NCBI RefSeq assembly: GCF_014385165.1
Contig: NZ_JACRTF010000001.1
Coordinates: forward strand, 3,720,001 to 3,784,000
Direction: 5' to 3'
From: Jilunia laotingensis
Lineage (GTDB): Bacteria; Bacteroidota; Bacteroidia; Bacteroidales; Bacteroidaceae
DNA: 64,000 nucleotides
The notes under the pieces are model-generated. The model made no database searches. It was not told the DNA's origin and was given only the letters and a program-made list of their open reading frames with translations. The position numbers and the translations under genes are program-made. How positions within the stretch are numbered: the stretch's first letter is position 1; each line of letters begins with the position of its first letter. This document shows positions 1 through 11,247 of this stretch, piece by piece.

Positions 1-1850
1 GAAAAGATACTATCACTATTTCTGATCATGGTATCGGACTGACGGCCGATGAGATAGATAGATACATCAATCAGATAGCTTTCTCCGGTGCCAATGATTT
101 TCTGGAAAAGTATAAAAATGATGCAAATGCAATTATCGGACATTTCGGACTTGGTTTCTATTCCGCTTTCATGGTGGCAAAGAAGGTTGAAATCATTACA
201 AAATCTTATAAAGAAGGTGCGCAAGCTGTAAAATGGACTTGCGATGGTAGTCCGGAGTTTACACTCGAAGATGTTGAAAAAGAAGACCGCGGTACTGACA
301 TAGTGCTGTATATTGATGATGATTGCAAAGAATTTCTGGAAGAATCTCGTATATCAGATTTATTGAAGAAATATTGCAGATTCCTTCCCGTTCCTATTGC
401 TTTTGGTAAAAAGAAAGAATGGAAAGACGGAAAGCAGGTAGAAACGACCGAGGATAATATCATAAATGACACTACGCCTCTTTGGACGCGTAAGCCCAGT
501 GAACTCTCAGATGAAGATTATAAAAAATTCTATAGAGAATTATATCCAATGGCGGATGAACCTTTGTTTTGGATACACCTGAATGTGGATTATCCTTTCC
601 ATTTGACTGGAATTCTTTATTTTCCGAAAGTTAAAAGCAATATTGAACTGAATAGAAATAAAATCCAGCTTTATAGTAACCAAGTCTATGTAACAGATTC
701 TGTAGAAGGCATTGTGCCGGACTTCTTGACTTTATTACATGGGGTGATCGATTCTCCGGATATTCCTTTGAACGTTTCCCGCTCCTATCTGCAAAGTGAT
801 TCAAATGTGAAGAAGATCTCTTCGTATATTACGAAGAAAGTTGCTGATCGTTTGCAGTCTATTTTCAAGAATGACCGTCCTCAGTTTGAAGAGAAGTGGA
901 ATGATTTGAAAATATTTATCAATTATGGAATGTTGACGCAAGAGGATTTTTATGACAAAGCGTCAAAATTTGCCCTTTTCACCGATACGGATGGCAAGCA
1001 TTATACCTATGAAGAATATCGCCTGTTGATTAAAGATAATCAGACAGATAAAGATGGAATTTTGATTTATATATATGCTAATGATAAGAGTGAACAATAT
1101 AGTTATATCGAAGCTGCTAAAAATAAAGGATACAATGTATTGCTTTTAGATGGGCAGTTGGATGTAGCCATGGTTAGCATGTTGGAACAGAAATTTGAAA
1201 AATCTCGTTTTACTCGCGTGGACAGCGATGTTGTTGACAATCTTATAGTGAAAGAAGAAAGAAAAGACGATGCATTAAAACCCGCTGAAAAGGAAGCTTT
1301 GTCGAATATTTTCAAAAGCCAGTTGCCTAAAGTCGAGAAGATGGAATTTAATGTAATGGCACAGGCCTTAGGAGAAAATATTGCTCCCGTTGTGATTACA
1401 CAGAGCGAATATATGCGTCGTATGAAAGAAATGGCTAATATTCAAGCGGGTATGAGTTTCTATGGAGAAATGCCTGATATGTTTAATCTCGTATTGAATT
1501 CTGATCATCCATTAATCAAAAAAGTACTTGGTGAAGAAGAAATTGCTTGTGCCGCTGATATTGTTCCATTGCAATTGTCTATTGACGACACGACTAAACA
1601 ACGTGATGCAATGGCGAAGAAGCAAGAAGGCAAAAAGGATGAAGACATCCCCACTTCAGAAAAAGATGAGTTAAGGGATTTGGATAAGAAACTTGATGAA
1701 CTAAAAGGTAAGAAGGAAGCTATATACGCTGATTTTGCCGGTAAGAACAAAGTAGTTCGTCAATTAATCGATTTGGCTCTGTTGCAAAATAATATGCTGA
1801 AGGGGGAAGAATTGAACAACTTCGTTAAGAGAAGTATTGAACTGATCTGA
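1..1850 (+). CDS. htpG: Molecular chaperone HtpG (Hsp90 family), 5' end missing
   Basis: Cytosolic ATP-dependent chaperone of the Hsp90 family. The reading frame is open from base 3 of the window, so the gene begins upstream and the first in-window ATG (171) is internal. The translation carries Hsp90 N-domain signatures: an SDHGIGLT segment (DxGxG ATP-site motif) near base 20 and GHFGLGFYSAFMV (ATP lid and glycine loop) near base 140. The middle domain has the family segment IPLNVSRSYLQ, where the Arg contacts the ATP gamma-phosphate in known structures. The C-terminal third contains a lysine/glutamate-rich linker around residues 480-520 of the visible part, as in Bacteroidetes homologues. 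A strong hairpin terminator follows directly, so this is the last gene of its transcript. Confidence 0.96.
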   Translation, partial: KDTITISDHGIGLTADEIDRYINQIAFSGANDFLEKYKNDANAIIGHFGLGFYSAFMVAKKVEIITKSYKEGAQAVKWTCDGSPEFTLEDVEKEDRGTDIVLYIDDDCKEFLEESRISDLLKKYCRFLPVPIAFGKKKEWKDGKQVETTEDNIINDTTPLWTRKPSELSDEDYKKFYRELYPMADEPLFWIHLNVDYPFHLTGILYFPKVKSNIELNRNKIQLYSNQVYVTDSVEGIVPDFLTLLHGVIDSPDIPLNVSRSYLQSDSNVKKISSYITKKVADRLQSIFKNDRPQFEEKWNDLKIFINYGMLTQEDFYDKASKFALFTDTDGKHYTYEEYRLLIKDNQTDKDGILIYIYANDKSEQYSYIEAAKNKGYNVLLLDGQLDVAMVSMLEQKFEKSRFTRVDSDVVDNLIVKEERKDDALKPAEKEALSNIFKSQLPKVEKMEFNVMAQALGENIAPVVITQSEYMRRMKEMANIQAGMSFYGEMPDMFNLVLNSDHPLIKKVLGEEEIACAADIVPLQLSIDDTTKQRDAMAKKQEGKKDEDIPTSEKDELRDLDKKLDELKGKKEAIYADFAGKNKVVRQLIDLALLQNNMLKGEELNNFVKRSIELI

Positions 1851-1882
1851 TTTGCATCTTTTTTAATTTAAATATTCATAGA

Positions 1883-1923
1883 AGAGCATTGCGCATATGA
1901 AAATGTAGCAATGCTCTTTTTTT
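1883..1923 (+). terminator. Rho-independent terminator of htpG
   Basis: The inverted repeat AGAGCATTGC / GCAATGCTCT (1883-1892 and 1908-1917) has a 15-base loop and is followed by a run of T. Confidence 0.85.
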
Positions 1924-1967
1924 GATTATAAATTTCCTAAAATTCCGATTCATTGGAAACAAATGCA

Positions 1968-1975
1968 TATATTTG
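1968..1975 (+). promoter_or_regulatory. Bacteroides -7 box for the patatin gene
   Basis: TATATTTG fits the Bacteroides -7 consensus TAnnTTTG and lies 43 bases before the ATG at 2019. No clear -33 TTTG element is seen. Confidence 0.5.
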
Positions 1976-2018
1976 AACAGTAAATAACAGAACAAATCAA
2001 TCGTTTTTATATTGTATT

Positions 2019-4316
2019 ATGAAAAAGGTTTTGGCGCTTATCATTATTTTACTTTTACTACCTGTCATGGCACAAGCTCAGAAAGTTGGACTTGTGCTAA
2101 GTGGAGGTGGTGCCAAAGGGTTGACACATATTGGCATAATTCGTGCGCTTGAAGAAAACAACATCCCTATTGATTACATTACCGGTACTTCAATGGGAGC
2201 TATTGTGGGATCATTATATGCCATGGGGTATTCTCCAGATGATATGGAAGCGTTGTTAAAGTCTGAAGATTTCAAACGTTGGTATTCAGGAGAGGTTGAA
2301 GAAAAATATATGTATTATTTCAAAAAAGATTTGCCGACTCCTGATTTTCTGAATATCCGTTTGTCGTTTCGTGATTCATTAAACATTAAACCTCAATTTT
2401 TACCGACTAGCGTAGTTGACCCAATACAAATGAATCTGGTTTTTATCGACCTCTATGCTCGGGCTACTGCATCCTGTGGTGGAGATTTTGATAAGCTATT
2501 TGTACCTTTTAGATGTATTGCTTCGGATGTGTATAATAAAAAGCAGTTGGTCATGAGAAAGGGTGATTTGGGAGATGCTGTGCGGGCGTCCATGAGCTTT
2601 CCTTTTATGTTTAAGCCTATAGAAATAGACAATGTATTGGCATATGATGGTGGAATATACAATAATTTTCCCACGGATGTGATGCGCAATGATTTTCATC
2701 CGGATATCATTATTGGTAGTGTGGTTGCTGCTAATCCTACAAAACCTAAGGAAAATGATCTAATGAGCCAGATTGAGAACATGGTTATGCAAAAAACGGA
2801 TTATTCGGTTCCTGAATCCGATGGTATATTGATGACGTTTAAATATGATGATGTAAATTTGATGGACTTTCAACGGATTGATGAATTACACGATATTGGT
2901 TATAATCGTACAATGAGTATGATGGATTCCATTAAAAGTCGTATTCATAGGCGTGTAAATTATGATAACATACGTCTCCGGCGATTGGTTTATAAAAGCA
3001 ATTATCCCGAACTTCGTTTCAAAAATATATTAATAAGCGGTGCCAATGCCCAACAGCAAGCTTATATAAAGAAAGAATTTCATGCATCTGATGAGAAAGA
3101 ATTTACATACGAAGATGTGAAACGCGGCTATTTCCGTTTACTTTCCGGAAATATGATTTCAGAAATTATCCCCCATGCTGTATTCAATCCGGAGGATGAT
3201 ACATATGATCTCCATTTGAAAGTCAAATTGGAAGATAACCTTTCTGTCCGTATCGGAGGTAATGTTTCAACTACGAGTTCCAATCAGATATATCTGGGAG
3301 TAAGTTATCAGAATCTGAATTACAATGCAAAAGAGTTTACGCTTGACGGACAGTTGGGAAAAGTTTATAACAATATCCAGTTAATGGGAAAAATTGATTT
3401 TGCTACGACTATTCCTACTTCATATCGTCTAATTGCTTCTATAAGTACGTTTGATTATTTTAAGAAAGAGAAGCTGTTCTCTAAGAAAGATAAACCAGCT
3501 TTTAATCAGAAAGATGAACGTTTTGTGAAGCTTAAAGCAGGACTCCCCTTTTTATCAAGTAAGAGGGCTGAGTTTGGTATAGGAATAGCAAAGATTCAAG
3601 ATCGTTATTTTCAGAAAAGTGTTATAGACTTTGATAAAGATAAATATGATAAAAGTGAATATACTTTTTTTGGTGGCTCTATTAGTTTTAATGGAAGCAC
3701 TCTGAATACAAGGCAGTTTCCTACTCAAGGCAGCCATGAGGAATTGGTTGCGCAAATTTATACTGGTAAAGAACGTTTTTATCCTGGTGAAAATACGGAT
3801 AATAAAAAGTTGAACGAGGAACGGCATTCATGGTTGCAACTCTCATATATGAAGGAAAAGTATCATCGTATGTCCAAAAATTGGACTTTAGGGTGGTATT
3901 TGAAAGCGTTGTATTCCTCGCGTAATTTTTCTGAAAATTATACTGCTACAATGATGCAGGCGGGAGAGTTTGCTCCTACGGCACATGGCCAATTGATGTA
4001 CAATGAGGCTTTTCGCGCTAATCAGTATGTTGGAGTTGGTATTCGTCCTATATATCGTTTGAGTCAGATGTTTCATGTTCGTGGAGAATTTTATGGATTT
4101 ATGCCGATTTTTCCTATAGAAAGAAATTCCATTAATAAAGCATATTATGGCAAAGCGTTCTCTCGTTTTGAATATTTGGGGGAATTATCAATAGTATGTC
4201 AATTGCCATTTGGTGCTATCTCTGCATATGTAAATCATTATAGTTCACCTAAAAGGGAGTGGAATGTAGGATTAACGCTCGGTTGGCAACTATTTAACTA
4301 TCGTTTCTTTGAATAA
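2019..4316 (+). CDS. Patatin-like phospholipase with C-terminal outer-membrane barrel
   Basis: Predicted exported lipid acyl hydrolase. Residues 1-20 form a signal peptide (positive start, Leu/Ile-rich core, AQA cleavage site). The patatin domain follows at once: oxyanion loop SGGGAKG near residue 28, nucleophile elbow GTSMG with Ser58, and catalytic-dyad partner D210 in DGG. From about residue 330 to the C-terminus the protein has a POTRA-like stretch and then alternating aromatic/polar strands ending in Phe-Glu, as expected for a surface-antigen (BamA/Omp85-type) barrel. This two-part build resembles PlpD-type autotransported phospholipases of proteobacteria (known family). It is monocistronic between the htpG terminator and the tRNA cluster. 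Substrate and whether the passenger reaches the cell surface are inference. Confidence 0.9.
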   Translation: MKKVLALIIILLLLPVMAQAQKVGLVLSGGGAKGLTHIGIIRALEENNIPIDYITGTSMGAIVGSLYAMGYSPDDMEALLKSEDFKRWYSGEVEEKYMYYFKKDLPTPDFLNIRLSFRDSLNIKPQFLPTSVVDPIQMNLVFIDLYARATASCGGDFDKLFVPFRCIASDVYNKKQLVMRKGDLGDAVRASMSFPFMFKPIEIDNVLAYDGGIYNNFPTDVMRNDFHPDIIIGSVVAANPTKPKENDLMSQIENMVMQKTDYSVPESDGILMTFKYDDVNLMDFQRIDELHDIGYNRTMSMMDSIKSRIHRRVNYDNIRLRRLVYKSNYPELRFKNILISGANAQQQAYIKKEFHASDEKEFTYEDVKRGYFRLLSGNMISEIIPHAVFNPEDDTYDLHLKVKLEDNLSVRIGGNVSTTSSNQIYLGVSYQNLNYNAKEFTLDGQLGKVYNNIQLMGKIDFATTIPTSYRLIASISTFDYFKKEKLFSKKDKPAFNQKDERFVKLKAGLPFLSSKRAEFGIGIAKIQDRYFQKSVIDFDKDKYDKSEYTFFGGSISFNGSTLNTRQFPTQGSHEELVAQIYTGKERFYPGENTDNKKLNEERHSWLQLSYMKEKYHRMSKNWTLGWYLKALYSSRNFSENYTATMMQAGEFAPTAHGQLMYNEAFRANQYVGVGIRPIYRLSQMFHVRGEFYGFMPIFPIERNSINKAYYGKAFSRFEYLGELSIVCQLPFGAISAYVNHYSSPKREWNVGLTLGWQLFNYRFFE

Positions 4317-4342
4317 TTTTCAAGAAAAAGAGGGATAAACGC

Positions 4343-4372
4343 TTGCTGTTTTCAAAAAAGTCAGTATCTTTG
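4343..4372 (+). promoter_or_regulatory. Promoter of the tRNA-Arg cluster
   Basis: A -33 TTG (4343-4345) and a -7 box TATCTTTG (4365-4372) are separated by 19 bases, which fits the Bacteroides sigma-ABfr promoter. The box lies 22 bases before the first tRNA. Confidence 0.75.
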
Positions 4373-4394
4373 CACCCGTTAAACAAAAACAGAG

Positions 4395-4468
4395 GGTCGC
4401 GTAGCTCAACTGAATAGAGTAGCTGACTACGGATCAGCCGGTTACAGGTTTGAATCCTGTCGCGATCA
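4395..4468 (+). tRNA. tRNA-Arg(ACG), copy 1
   Basis: The 74-nt cloverleaf has acceptor arms GGTCGCG/CGCGATC with discriminator A. The anticodon stem GCTGA/TCAGC encloses loop CTACGGA, giving anticodon ACG. The T arm contains GTTTGAATC. CCA is not encoded. This is the first of three near-identical tandem copies. Confidence 0.96.
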
Positions 4469-4492
4469 CTTTTTTCTGGTTTAGCAGTGAAT

Positions 4493-4566
4493 GGCCGCGT
4501 AGCTCAACTGAATAGAGTAGCTGACTACGGATCAGCCGGTTACAGGTTTGAATCCTGTCGCGGTCA
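4493..4566 (+). tRNA. tRNA-Arg(ACG), copy 2
   Basis: It has the same body and ACG anticodon as its neighbours. The acceptor stem differs by a T-to-C change at position 3 and a compensating A-to-G change at position 70 (GGCCGCG/CGCGGTC), so pairing is kept. This indicates a maintained, functional copy. Confidence 0.96.
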
Positions 4567-4585
4567 CAAATTCTTTCATAAGTAA

Positions 4586-4659
4586 GGTCGCGTAGCTCAA
4601 CTGAATAGAGTAGCTGACTACGGATCAGCCGGTTACAGGTTTGAATCCTGTCGCGATCA
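4586..4659 (+). tRNA. tRNA-Arg(ACG), copy 3
   Basis: The sequence is identical to copy 1 over the 74-nt tRNA. The spacer to copy 2 is only 19 bases and a terminator follows within 3 bases, so the three copies are probably one transcript. Confidence 0.96.
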
Positions 4660-4661
4660 CA

Positions 4662-4697
4662 AAAAGCTCCTGCATTATGTTGTAGGGGCTTTTTGAT
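4662..4697 (+). terminator. Terminator of the tRNA-Arg cluster
   Basis: The hairpin AAAAGCTCCTGCA / TGTAGGGGCTTTTT (with G-U pairs) ends in a T-rich tract directly after the third tRNA. Confidence 0.8.
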
Positions 4698-4829
4698 TTT
4701 TCATAACTCTTTTCTCTTGGTTTAATAAAAAAGCAACTAAATCACAATGAATTAGTTGCCTTATGTTCTCAGCTTAAGGGAATTCCATGAATATATGTTC
4801 TTTTTCTAATAAAGATATATTGCTGTCAT

Positions 4830-5723
4830 TTAACATTTAATGTTTAGTTCATTCAACACATTCCGGATAGCTTCAAAAGTTGTTATTCTAGTTGGAACGA
4901 GTGGTAACCGAAGCTTGTTCTCGATCATTCCCATTGCATTCAACATTGATTTTACTCCAGCAGGGTTACCATCAACAAATAATAGATTGAATAATTCGGT
5001 GAATTTATGATGAATAGTGAGTGCATTTGTAAAGTCACCTTGTAGTGCCAACCTTGTCATACGGCTAAATTCACGTGGGAATGCATTTCCAATGACCGAT
5101 ATTACACCAACGGCTCCTAATGTGATGAGAGGAAAGGTTATACCGTCATCTCCTGAAATGACATCAAAATTGATCGGCTTATTTTTGATGATGTCATCCA
5201 TTTGGGTGATATTTCCAGATGCCTCTTTTATTGCAATTACATTTTTGAAATCACGGGCGATTCGTAAGGTTGTTTCGGCTGTCATGTTTACTCCTGTACG
5301 CCCTGGCACATTGTATAAAACAATAGGTAATTCTGTTGCTTCTGCAATCGCTTTATAATGTTGGTATATGCCTTCTTGAGAAGGTTTGTTATAATAAGGT
5401 ACTACAGATAATATAGCATCTACCCCGGTGAAATCGTCGTTTTTTAAAGTTTCTACAACTGCGCGAGTATTATTTCCTCCTACTCCAAGTAAAATAGGTA
5501 CCTTCCCATTAACACGGTCAATTACCATCTTTTTTATTTTCTTCTTTTCATCCTCTGTCAATGTAGGTGTTTCAGCCGTCGTACCCAATACACACAGAAA
5601 ATCTGCATTGTTCTGTAACAAGTAGTCCACCATCCGCATCAATGCATCGTAATCAACGCTCTCATCTTCTTTGAAAGGAGTAATCAGTGCTACCCCCATT
5701 CCTTTCAATTTAGTTTGTATCAT
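4830..5723 (-). CDS. dapA: 4-hydroxy-tetrahydrodipicolinate synthase
   Basis: Condenses pyruvate with aspartate semialdehyde, the first committed step of lysine and diaminopimelate synthesis (cytosolic TIM barrel). The 297-aa length is standard. The Schiff-base lysine is K166 in AIKEASGN, the catalytic tyrosine is Y137 in LYNVPGRTG, and the threonine pair is T48-T49 in LGTTAETPTL. The usual GTTGE reads GTTAE here, a conservative change that leaves the Thr-Thr-Tyr relay intact. It is transcribed alone from a TAnnTTTG box 35 bases upstream of the ATG. The downstream neighbour is the convergent tRNA-Arg cluster. Confidence 0.96.
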   Translation of the reverse strand: MIQTKLKGMGVALITPFKEDESVDYDALMRMVDYLLQNNADFLCVLGTTAETPTLTEDEKKKIKKMVIDRVNGKVPILLGVGGNNTRAVVETLKNDDFTGVDAILSVVPYYNKPSQEGIYQHYKAIAEATELPIVLYNVPGRTGVNMTAETTLRIARDFKNVIAIKEASGNITQMDDIIKNKPINFDVISGDDGITFPLITLGAVGVISVIGNAFPREFSRMTRLALQGDFTNALTIHHKFTELFNLLFVDGNPAGVKSMLNAMGMIENKLRLPLVPTRITTFEAIRNVLNELNIKC

Positions 5724-5757
5724 GAGTATTAATAATAATCTCTAAATAATTTGATTG

Positions 5758-5765
5758 CAAAAGTA
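5758..5765 (-). promoter_or_regulatory. -7 box of dapA
   Basis: On the minus strand this reads TACTTTTG (TAnnTTTG), 35 bases upstream of the dapA ATG. Confidence 0.6.
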
Positions 5766-5826
5766 CTAATAATTTCAATTTTCCCGGCAAAAATATTATA
5801 TAAAATAAGAATCTGGCATGAAAATG

Positions 5827-7893
<2,067 letters not shown>

Positions 7894-7902
7894 TTAAAGA
7901 TT

Positions 7903-8580
7903 ATGCGCATTGATATAATAACTGTTCTTCCAGAGATGATTGAAGGTTTCTTCAGTTGCTCTATAATGAAACGTGCTCAAAACAAAGGCTTGGCAGAAAT
8001 TCATATTCATAATCTCCGCGATTATACTGAGGATAAATATAGACGTGTCGATGATTATCCTTTCGGGGGATTTGCAGGTATGGTGATGAAAATAGAGCCT
8101 ATTGAACGTTGCATAAATGCTCTGAAAGCAGAGCGTGAATATGATGAAATTATATTCACGACTCCGGATGGTGGGCAATTTGATCAGAAAATGGCTAATA
8201 GTCTCTCATTAGCGGAAAATCTTATAATTCTTTGTGGACATTTCAAGGGAATTGATTATCGTATTCGAGAACATTTTATAACGAAGGAAATAAGTATTGG
8301 TGATTATGTATTGACGGGTGGAGAATTAGCTGCGGCTGTAATATCAGATGCCATTATTCGAATTATTCCAGGAGTGATATCAGATGAGCAATCTGCTCTT
8401 TCCGATTCTTTTCAAGATAATTTGCTGGCAGCTCCAGTTTATACACGACCAGCAGAATATAATGGATGGAAGGTGCCGGAGATTCTTTTATCAGGTCATG
8501 AGGCAAAAATAAAAGAGTGGGAATTGCAACAGTCATTGGAACGTACCAAAATGCTACGGCCGGACTTATTAAAAGAATAA
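7903..8580 (+). CDS. trmD: tRNA (guanine-N1-)-methyltransferase
   Basis: Methylates G37 next to the anticodon of a subset of tRNAs, using S-adenosylmethionine, which prevents +1 frameshifting. The 225-aa protein starts with [12 protein letters not shown]. It carries the TrmD knot signatures: [12 protein letters not shown] and the SAM-binding loop [13 protein letters not shown], followed by [15 protein letters not shown] and [21 protein letters not shown]. Standalone here, without the rpsP-rimM-rplS neighbours it has in many bacteria. Terminated by a strong hairpin 16 bases after the stop. Confidence 0.97.
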   Translation: MRIDIITVLPEMIEGFFSCSIMKRAQNKGLAEIHIHNLRDYTEDKYRRVDDYPFGGFAGMVMKIEPIERCINALKAEREYDEIIFTTPDGGQFDQKMANSLSLAENLIILCGHFKGIDYRIREHFITKEISIGDYVLTGGELAAAVISDAIIRIIPGVISDEQSALSDSFQDNLLAAPVYTRPAEYNGWKVPEILLSGHEAKIKEWELQQSLERTKMLRPDLLKE

Positions 8581-8595
8581 TCTAAGGTGTAAATA

Positions 8596-8637
8596 AAAAA
8601 GAGGAAGATGATGATGTGTTTATCTTCCTCTTTTTTT
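8596..8637 (+). terminator. Terminator of trmD
   Basis: The perfect 14-base arms AAAAAGAGGAAGAT / ATCTTCCTCTTTTT (8596-8609 and 8622-8635) are followed by more T residues. Confidence 0.85.
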
Positions 8638-8792
8638 ATTTATGCATTTTAAGTAAAGGATCAATTATTTCAGTAGTGTAAAAAAGGCTTATCTAAGTTT
8701 GCTTATTGACACTCTTAATTCAAATACTTGCATTTAATGGAAATAGCAATTCTCTATCTTAAACCCTGCGAAGGGTTATTGTATGTTTTCAA

Positions 8793-9704
8793 TTATACCT
8801 CTAATGCACCTATAATTTCATCGACAGATTCGAATTTATGTCTATCTAGGTAATTATTTATACCATCTATTACTTTGATGGTAACTTCAGGATCTATAAA
8901 ATTTGCAGTACCGATCTGAATAGCCGTTGCTCCTGCTAGTAAAAATTCTACTGCGTCTTTCCAATTCATTATGCCACCCAATCCAATGACAGGAATATTT
9001 ACCGCTCTTGCTACTTGCCAAACCATGCGTAATGCAATGGGTTTTACCGCAGCTCCGGACAATCCACCTGTTATTGTTGATAAGACAGGTCGTCTACGTT
9101 CGGCATCAATAGCCATACCGAGTAATGTATTAATTAATGAAATACTATCGGCACCTCCTGCTTCTGCGGCAAGGGCTATTTCTGTAATATTAGTTACGTT
9201 TGGTGATAATTTAACGATGAGTGTTTTTTTGTAAACTGATCGTACTGCTTTTACTACTTCTTCGGCACCTTTAGAAGTAACTCCAAAAGCCATACCTCCT
9301 TGTTTTACATTAGGGCATGAAATGTTTAACTCTATGGCAGAAATTTTGTCAAGTTCATTAATAATTTGAGCCGTTTCCATGTAGTCTTCTATAGCGGATC
9401 CGGAGACATTTACAATCATATTTGTCTGAACATCTTTAATACGTGGATATATATGTTCAGTGAAATAATGTACACCCTTATTTTGCAGTCCCACAGCATT
9501 TAACATACCAGAAGGGGTCTCTGCCATACGCGGGTATGGATTTCCTTCACGATTGTGAAGGGTCGTTCCCTTTACAATAATACCACCTATTCGCGCAATA
9601 TCAATGAAATCGGCAAACTCTTCACCGTATCCGAATGTGCCTGAAGCAGTCATTACCGGATTTTTCATTTGTAATTCACCTATGTTTACTTTTAAATTTG
9701 CCAT
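8793..9704 (-). CDS. pyrD: Dihydroorotate dehydrogenase B, catalytic subunit
   Basis: Oxidises dihydroorotate to orotate in pyrimidine synthesis. At 303 aa it is a class 1B enzyme: an FMN TIM barrel with the catalytic cysteine in [15 protein letters not shown], the phosphate-binding loop near [10 protein letters not shown], and [12 protein letters not shown] at the C-terminal end. Its start overlaps the end of pyrK by 13 bases, so the two are translated as a pair. Class 1B enzymes need PyrK to pass electrons to NAD+, which agrees with the neighbour. No convincing terminator follows; a short AACCCT/AGGGTT hairpin near 8762-8777 has no T run. Confidence 0.97.
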   Translation of the reverse strand: MANLKVNIGELQMKNPVMTASGTFGYGEEFADFIDIARIGGIIVKGTTLHNREGNPYPRMAETPSGMLNAVGLQNKGVHYFTEHIYPRIKDVQTNMIVNVSGSAIEDYMETAQIINELDKISAIELNISCPNVKQGGMAFGVTSKGAEEVVKAVRSVYKKTLIVKLSPNVTNITEIALAAEAGGADSISLINTLLGMAIDAERRRPVLSTITGGLSGAAVKPIALRMVWQVARAVNIPVIGLGGIMNWKDAVEFLLAGATAIQIGTANFIDPEVTIKVIDGINNYLDRHKFESVDEIIGALEV

Positions 9705-10468
9705 AGTAGTTTATTTATATTAAAAACAGGTCCTTCTTTACAGACACACAGATTACCTTCATCGGTATTTTCTACACAACAAAGGCAAGCACCGATACCG
9801 CATGCCATCATATTCTCTAATGACACTTCACATGGTATATTATTACTCTTTGCATATTTAGCTATTGCCATCATCATCGGTTTGGGACCACAAGTATAAA
9901 TTTGTTCAAATTGTATCTTTTTTAAGATGGAGTGTTGGGTAACGTATCCTTTCTCACCGTAACTTCCATCCTCCGTTGTAGTATAAACTTCTCCATATGC
10001 AGAAAAATCATTTAACTGCAAGAGATCTTTATCCGTGCGTGCTCCTAAAAGAAAAGTGGGTTTACAATCATTTTTAGCAAGTTGTTCACCTAAATAAAGC
10101 ATTGGGGCTATTCCTACGCCACCGCCTACTAATAAAAGTTTATTAGAAGGATTTTCCGGTATTGTAAAATAATTGCCTAAGGGCATTATAGCATTGATTA
10201 CGTCTCCTTGTTTGGCTTTTGCTAATTGGTGTGTTCCATCACCCACAAGTTGAATTAAAAACCATACTTCATTTCTTTTTCGGTCTACATAATTAATAGA
10301 GATTGGACGGCGTAAAAAAGTTGATGGAGAGCCGTCAATCCGTATTTCTGCAAATTGTCCCGGTAACATTTCGGGGAGTAGTGACTGAGATGTTAGCTTT
10401 AACAACACATAATTTGTATGTAGTTGGAGGTTCTCAGTTACTGTCAAGTCTAAAATAAATTTTTTCAT
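9692..10468 (-). CDS. pyrK: Dihydroorotate dehydrogenase B, electron-transfer subunit
   Basis: FAD and [2Fe-2S] subunit that passes electrons from PyrD to NAD+. The 258-aa protein has the FAD-binding RRPISI motif near residue 54, a nucleotide-binding [13 protein letters not shown] segment near 112, and a C-terminal cysteine cluster ([11 protein letters not shown] ... LCVCKEG) that holds the iron-sulfur centre. It is the first gene of the two-gene operon with pyrD, and a TAnnTTTG box lies 30 bases upstream. Confidence 0.96.
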   Translation of the reverse strand: MKKFILDLTVTENLQLHTNYVLLKLTSQSLLPEMLPGQFAEIRIDGSPSTFLRRPISINYVDRKRNEVWFLIQLVGDGTHQLAKAKQGDVINAIMPLGNYFTIPENPSNKLLLVGGGVGIAPMLYLGEQLAKNDCKPTFLLGARTDKDLLQLNDFSAYGEVYTTTEDGSYGEKGYVTQHSILKKIQFEQIYTCGPKPMMMAIAKYAKSNNIPCEVSLENMMACGIGACLCCVENTDEGNLCVCKEGPVFNINKLLWQI

Positions 10469-10497
10469 ATACTGAGTTTAAATTTATATTTTGATTG

Positions 10498-10505
10498 CAA
10501 AGATA
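10498..10505 (-). promoter_or_regulatory. -7 box of the pyrK-pyrD operon
   Basis: TATCTTTG on the minus strand, 30 bases before the pyrK ATG. Confidence 0.65.
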
Positions 10506-10537
10506 CGGGAAAATGTGTAAACTCTCGGTTATCCTTT

Positions 10538-11005
10538 TTATTTTTCAGGGCGAAAGGTTTCATATGTATTATCATCGAAAAAAATTCTTATTTCAGTGAT
10601 TTTTCGTGCAGGTCTTTCTTTGTATATAATCTCTTGTTTTACAATATCTTTAGGGGTGTTTAATGGCTTTTCTAAGGGGATTTCCTTGCGATTTTCTGAA
10701 ATATTTGTCCCATTGCCAGAATTTAGTGGATTCTCAGAAGCGAAAAGTGGGTAATTTTCCTTTTTTGGAGATATTGAGACTTCTTCTTCACCGGTCATTG
10801 TCCCTTTTCCTGTTAAAAGCCAATCCAAACTGATATGGTTGTATTTATCATGTAGGCGCATGATAAAGTCAGTACTGGGGTATTTATTACGATCTCCCAA
10901 AGTGTGAGAAATAGTTGCTTGAGCCACTCCGATGCTTTCAGCAAATGCCGCAGCTGTCATTTGTTCATGCTCCATAATCATTTTAATTCTATCTTTAATA
11001 TCCAT
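10538..11005 (-). CDS. XRE-family helix-turn-helix regulator
   Basis: A 155-aa protein with an N-terminal HTH of the Cro/C1 type at about residues 5-65. The recognition-helix region AFAESIGVAQATISHTLGDR is followed by the LDWLLTGKG segment common in phage-repressor-like Bacteroidetes regulators. Residues 70-130 are low-complexity and probably flexible. The C-terminal 25 residues end in a short basic/acidic strand segment containing FFDDNTYETFRPEK. No peptidase S24 domain is present. It has its own promoter box (11076-11083), and the leader between contains TTACATATG, a motif repeated in the AT-rich region behind it, so autoregulation is possible (inference). Target genes are unknown. Confidence 0.85.
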   Translation of the reverse strand: MDIKDRIKMIMEHEQMTAAAFAESIGVAQATISHTLGDRNKYPSTDFIMRLHDKYNHISLDWLLTGKGTMTGEEEVSISPKKENYPLFASENPLNSGNGTNISENRKEIPLEKPLNTPKDIVKQEIIYKERPARKITEIRIFFDDNTYETFRPEK

Positions 11006-11075
11006 ATTTTTCTATTTTTACAAATGGCTTATATTTGTGTATATTTACATATGTGTACCTTGTACTAGGGGATTA

Positions 11076-11083
11076 CAAAGGTA
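11076..11083 (-). promoter_or_regulatory. -7 box of the HTH regulator gene
   Basis: TACCTTTG on the minus strand, 70 bases before the ATG at 11005. Confidence 0.55.
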
Positions 11084-11215
11084 AATATATGATTTTACAT
11101 TAGCAAATTAAAAGTGTGAATATTTAAAATATTACGATCGTTAATATTATATTTCGATTGTGATTTACGTTTATGGTTGTATATATGAAAAGTATATTTT
11201 ATATTAAAGTGAAAG

Positions 11216-11247
11216 TTTATATTAAATGATTAATCATTTAATATAAA
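11216..11247. repeat. Perfect 32-bp palindrome
   Basis: Every base pairs with its partner around the centre between 11231 and 11232. The left half is TTTATATTAAATGATT and the right half is its exact reverse complement. The flanking bases no longer pair. This could be a dimeric operator, a cruciform or a recombination site; the sequence does not decide. Confidence 0.9.

Noticed and set aside
8761-8778. AACCCT/AGGGTT hairpin as terminator of pyrD
   Set aside because: The stem is only 6 bp and there is no T run on the minus strand.
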